Shown piece after piece: positions 8,801-13,056 of a DNA stretch of 13,056 bases. Both the position numbers and the translations under genes were made by a program. The notes below the pieces were generated by a model that ran no database searches, was not told where the DNA came from, and saw only the letters and a list, made by a program, of their open reading frames with translations. Source of the DNA: Phoronis pallida (taxonomy: Eukaryota; Phoronida; Phoronidae); assembly GCA_028565715.1 (NCBI GenBank), contig JAOXYC010177580.1, positions 1 through 13,056 of the forward strand, read 5' to 3'. Positions within the stretch are counted from its first letter, which is position 1, and each line of letters opens with the position of its first letter.

Positions 8801-11146
8801 TTCATACAATGAGACAATGGGGTGGAAATAGTGGCAGGTTTTTAATCAATAATTGTCAGTTTATTTGATGAGTTCATTGATGGTTTTAATCGGTGAAAAC
8901 AGAGAGAAGTAGAGACAAAGGAAATATGAGAGTATGAAGAGGAGTGTTAATATTGGTTTTTATTTGAACTTTTAGTATAATTCACATAAAAAAGTACATT
9001 TCAAGTAACTAAAAACAAGGCTTTTGAAAAAGCTGATTGCTAAGTTTTGAGTGTTTTAAAAGCCAAATGTAAGTGTTAAGTATTACATGTACATGATGAA
9101 ACATTCATACATTGTCAAATCAAACAAAAACATTTGTGTAAGCTTTTTTATTTAAATGCTTTAAACACAAAATCATAACAAAGTCGCAAAATCAGAACAA
9201 AGGTTTGACAAATTACTATTATTAACCACAAAAATGTGGTCACTTTAAAAAAGAACTTAGTATTTTCTAACTTATTTTTATAATAAAATCAGATGTCAAT
9301 GATAAATAAAAGTATAAAACACCTTTATAGATTGAATATGTGTTAGAACTGTACTTAACTTTGAAAAACCAACACCTGAAGAATACATTGTTTGCACACC
9401 AGCATGGTTTTATTATATTTTAAACTAGTACTTTTATTATTTTTAAACGAAACTGTGACAATGGATGTTGAAGCTAAGGCAGAAGTGATCCTGATCTGAT
9501 ATTCCCCATTGTGAGCCCCATATTGATTTGTTGAGGTTCTCTACCATAATTTAGTACTAATTAACACAACAGGAGGCAAACTTGAAAATATTATGATAAT
9601 AAATTGATGAAATTAACATCATAAATTGCTTGATAATAGTGTGGTGTATAGAAAACATCCCAATGTTGAACACCGTTGTAAAAACAGCTAGGTTGTTTGA
9701 ACTGGAAATCCATTCTCCATGTTTTAAGCACAAAAAAGAATTTGATTGCCATTTATAATCAAACATGTCTGGTAGTATCACAACTAGTCCTGATAGATAC
9801 TAGAAGGTAAATTTTCTTCATAACACACTGTCAAAACCCCCATTTTCTGGAATTGGGATACACAGTGAATACAAGTTGTAACTATGGCAACTATCCACAG
9901 GTAGAAATAGCAGACAGGTGAGAAATAGCTGGCCCACCTGGCTCCGTAATTAACAACCTGGTCAGACACAATTTACCACATACCTCGGGATGTTGTGAAA
10001 CTATACTCCCCCACTACAGATTTCAACAGCAAGTGTCTCTACTTGAGCAGCAAAATGTGATTCTCACAATGAATGGGGAGTTAATACAACATTTTATTGA
10101 GATTTTGAAAATCACAGAACCAGCCCCTGAAAATCTCATTCAATACAATGTTGTTTTATTTAGAACTCCCAATGAAATTGAGAACTGGGACTTACAATTC
10201 CACCCTTGTAGATCTACCTAGAGCTATATGCAATCATGCAATGTGATGCACTAATTGCATCAGGATTATAGGCTATAATTAACCAACTTAATCCTGGTAT
10301 GTGCTTGTTTTGACAAGATGACTGCATGAGGATCAACACTTTTAAGTTTTCTTTGATGGGCCATTAACTAACCCTAGTCAATTAACTCATTACATAAGTA
10401 CATACCTGTTTGCAAGACAGTCAAGAAAACAAACTCCCCTTCAATATGAAACTCCCCTCCCCCAATAAGTTAGGCCTATACCCAAGCTTTTGCAGTTTGA
10501 GTTAATTAAAACTAAAATATTTGAATGACCCTTTGAAATCTGAAAAAAAAATTCTGACCCGTTACAGGAAAAAAAAATTTCAGATTCCAAATTTACCTCT
10601 GAATACTGCTGTCTCAGTGCTCAGTGATTCATAAATTATATTTTATTAAAATTCCCTTCAGTAACAAAATGGACAAATTTAGTCTCTACAAAATGTGTAA
10701 TTTTAAGGCCCTGAACATTTCATACATTTAAGGATTTCGAATGTAAACTAAATAGGCCTACCTTTTAATAGTCAACGAACGTAAATTGCTTAGGTCCACA
10801 TAACAGACACTAAGTTTTGCAATGGCCAGGGCTATGTCTGACCACAGCTTTCAAAATATCTAACAGCTGAGAGCCTATTGATATTTTATGTTATTGTTAA
10901 TAAGTAAACTGGCATTTATGCATTCTTGTGTAATTACACAGTACATTGAATGTTATCAATACCAATAACATTAAGGTTATAAAGGCTGAATGAAGTATAG
11001 AGTTGTGACTATCACATAACATAGAAGTGTGCAGAGTGTGTATGTTGTAATTATTTATAGGTACACACATCTAGTTAAAGATATTCCTAGAACTGTTAAG
11101 CAATGCTTGAAATGTGACGACGACCTATAACCTATTGACAATGAAA

Positions 11147-11168
11147 TACAGATCCCCGGGTACAGATC
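11147..11168. repeat. Relict copy of the 14-bp minisatellite
   Basis: TACAGATCCCCGGG followed directly by TACAGATC repeats with a 14-base period. It matches the intron 2 unit TAGATATCCCCGGG at 12 of 14 positions, so the same sequence type occurs twice in the window, almost 9 kb apart. Confidence 0.55.
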
Positions 11169-11819
11169 ATACATAATATATTTGTTTTAAATTCAAAAGC
11201 TCAAAATTAAGCACCATACATTCAATCTGTTAATCAAACTTTACCACTGCACAAATAACAAATCAGGATTGGGCTGTTAAATTAAAAACTAACACACCTG
11301 TGGACTTAGTTGTGAAATACTCCCAACAGGTCAGTGCATGGTCATGCTATCATGGGTTCTTCAGTCCCCAACATTCCATAGTAACACACAAGATAGTACT
11401 TATAAGTGACAATTGACAAACAATGAACAGTGTGTACAGTGTCCCAGGGCAGTATTTGAACAGTGAGCAGGGGCACTGTTTGAATTGAAGAAGGAACAGT
11501 TATAGATCTAAGCTTGGTCAAACACCACAACATAGAGCATGTTTGATTTAGAATTAGCACATCACTATTTAGTCCTATGTGTCTCACAGTCTCAGTCAGG
11601 GACTCTGTTCACAAAAATTGCACAATATTTATGTCCTGATTTATGTCAAACTTTCTGTAAGGGTCAGAATTGATCATTGACGGTTGTAAAACTTAGGAAG
11701 ATATAGATACATGTCATCTGCTATGGTAGTGGTTTTTTATTTGAAAAGTAAAAAGCTAGGGAAGATCACTACCTAATTATAAGCAGAACCTTCTTATAAG
11801 AATTTGTCAATTTTTTCAG

Positions 11820-11869
11820 AATGAATTTTTTTAATGTTCAATTGGGTATCACCAAGTTGAAAATTCATT
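11820..11869. repeat. Short imperfect hairpin
   Basis: AATGAATTTT (11820-11829) pairs perfectly with AAAATTCATT (11860-11869), and inside it TTCAATTGG (11837-11845) pairs with CCAAGTTGAA (11852-11861) with one bulge. In an AT-rich sequence this can be chance. Confidence 0.4.
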
Positions 11870-12930
11870 AAGGGGTGAACTACAATTTCGGAATCCAACA
11901 TAGCATTTTTTTTTTTAAACATAAAAAGTATGCCTATGTTTTGAAGCATAAGAGTTCTTTTGAAAAATCACATCACATGATAAAACACAAATCTATTAAT
12001 ATCCCCACCAAGATTGATTGCTATTATTTCTGTTGTTACCATGGTTATAAATGAGAGCTCAACCATCTCTACTTGTACTTGTTATCATCCAATCGTTCCT
12101 GACAAGAATCCTACCTCACCAAACATTTTAATGAAGGTTTTAAAACACAAAAAAGTAACAATCTTTAAAAATAGGAATATCTTTTCAAGATTCATAATAA
12201 ATGAACCTCCAAATTCCGAAATAAATTCCTATTTTTACTGAAGGGTATTTTCAATAATTTCATAGTCCAAAAGCAATGGTAATTGATTTGGATTGATGAA
12301 TTACAGGTTGATTTTTGGCTGGATAATTCATAATGAACGTCATAGGGTCATCAAACTGTTTTGATATGGAATTGAAGATACGATTTTTATACTTGAATGA
12401 AAGTATTCAACTTGGAAATTTCAAGTTCAAGGCTAAGTTCAAACAAGCTCAATTTGCTTCAAACAACCTACTAAAACGTCAATTTCAATTTCCCATGGTG
12501 TTAACTGGTTTAGTTATTTCTTATAATGAGCCACCTGTTGTCAATTTCTCAGAGTTCAAAATGTCAAAATGAGGAATGTTTAGAAACTTTAGTGTGCAAA
12601 ATACTGAACTGATTCTTTTGCATTGTAGACTACTTTTACTTAAAAGTTCCCGTAAAGTTAGGCCTAGCTAACTCACTTCTTTTTAAACATAATCTGTTTC
12701 TACTACTTTAAAGTTTAAAAAAAAGAAAAAGAAAGTGACAATGCAGGATCTATCAGATCACATAATTAATGTAGGCCTACATCGTACATGATGTATTTTG
12801 TTTGTCTAATTTATGAATTGGGTCTACCAAATCTGGGGGGTAATCCCGGGGGGGTTATAGGCTATCTATTTTTAAAAAAAGGATGTGTTGTGTTACATAC
12901 CAGCAAGAACTTATCACATAGAATCTATCA

Positions 12931-12954
12931 CTGGGGCTTGATCTATCGCCCCAG
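12931..12954. repeat. Small GC hairpin
   Basis: CTGGGGC (12931-12937) and GCCCCAG (12948-12954) form a perfect 7-bp stem around a 10-base loop containing GATC. It stands out in an AT-rich surrounding, but no terminator or RNA gene can be claimed from it. Confidence 0.5.
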
Positions 12955-12970
12955 ATTAGAGCTTTCATAA

Positions 12971-13056
12971 TCGGCCATAAATGGCGCGCATTGAATTTAC
13001 TGCAATCTGATTGGCCCAGACGGCAATGCGCCACCAAGTGTCGCTGAAAAGAACTG
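12971..13056. promoter_or_regulatory. Promoter-like GC-richer block with CArG box and CCAAT box
   Basis: CCATAAATGG at 12975-12984 fits the SRF consensus CC(A/T)6GG. A CCAAT pentamer reads on the minus strand at 13014-13010. GGCGCGCATTG (12983-12993) and CAATGCGCC (13024-13032) form an inverted repeat resembling NRF1 or E2F-type GC sites. Together they suggest a promoter for a gene that starts just outside the window or reads leftward. No start codon with an open frame follows inside the window. Confidence 0.3.

Larger units (their letters stand above)
8801..12970. other. Upstream/intergenic DNA, no supported gene
   Basis: This stretch is AT-rich with many stops in all frames. The longest open frames (75 to 81 codons) show no recognisable domain, no coding-like composition and no good splice context. 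It contains the TAGGCCTA octamer four times (10471, 10753, 12659, 12772), a relict 14-bp repeat, a weak hairpin at 11820-11869, a G-run near 12835-12856 and a small GC stem at 12931-12954. Minus-strand donor-like sites AG|GTATGT at 9983 and CAG|GTATGT at 10405 might mark non-coding 5' exons but have no matching acceptor. Confidence 0.5.

Noticed and set aside
9784-9969. 61-codon minus-strand open frame with a hydrophobic stretch
   Set aside because: Short, unrecognised and without splice signals in the right places; likely chance.
10033-10221. Plus-strand open frame after an acceptor-like CCCCCACTACAG
   Set aside because: No donor at a sensible place, no recognised domain and no adjoining exons with matching phase.
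9975-10410. Strong minus-strand donor-like sites AG|GTATGT at 9983 and CAG|GTATGT at 10405 as ends of 5' non-coding exons
   Set aside because: No pyrimidine-rich acceptor is visible just upstream of the exon 1 ATG, and donor-like words are frequent by chance.

Overview
The window is animal nuclear DNA: AT-rich, mostly non-coding, with one intron-containing gene on the minus strand that can be followed through canonical GT/AG splice junctions with matching phases. There is no operon structure and no bacterial or viral gene. The organism is probably a marine invertebrate. The TAGGCCTA-type words and the compact gene hint at an echinoderm-like or other invertebrate deuterostome, or a mollusc, but this is a weak guess.

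Gene (minus strand, entering the window complete at its 5' end and leaving it at position 1): exon 1 coding part 8562..8526, exon 2 6431..4944, exon 3 1404..1358, exon 4 155..1 (continues outside). Introns are 2094, 3539 and 1202 nt. The joined reading frame gives at least 575 residues: a long acidic, disordered N-terminal half rich in short endocytic-type motifs (four NPF, two DPF, a clathrin-box-like LLDFN, several DLL), then a Lys/Pro/Ser/Thr-rich basic region with many S/T-P sites. This layout resembles the projection and proline-rich regions of microtubule-associated proteins of the MAP2/MAP4/tau kind. The tubulin-binding repeats that would prove it are not in the window and, if present, would lie beyond position 1. 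The identification is therefore an inference.

Non-coding regions: intron 2 is the richest in structure. It holds a 14-bp minisatellite (2348-2412), a degenerate ~20-bp minisatellite (3387-3507), a ~140-nt foldback hairpin (4283-4423), a short A-tailed insertion between 13-bp direct repeats (4423-4510), and a perfect 26-bp palindrome (4775-4800). Introns 1 and 3 are nearly featureless. From 8563 to the right edge there is a putative promoter with two reverse CCAAT boxes, then about 4 kb in which I can support no gene. The last ~100 bases are GC-richer, with a CArG box, a CCAAT box and a GGCGCGCATTG/CAATGCGCC inverted repeat that look like another promoter.

Because only one gene is visible, no pathway can be reconstructed. 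The main biological suggestions are a protein joining endocytic-adaptor motifs to a MAP-like basic region, and a 47-nt exon whose skipping would truncate the protein.
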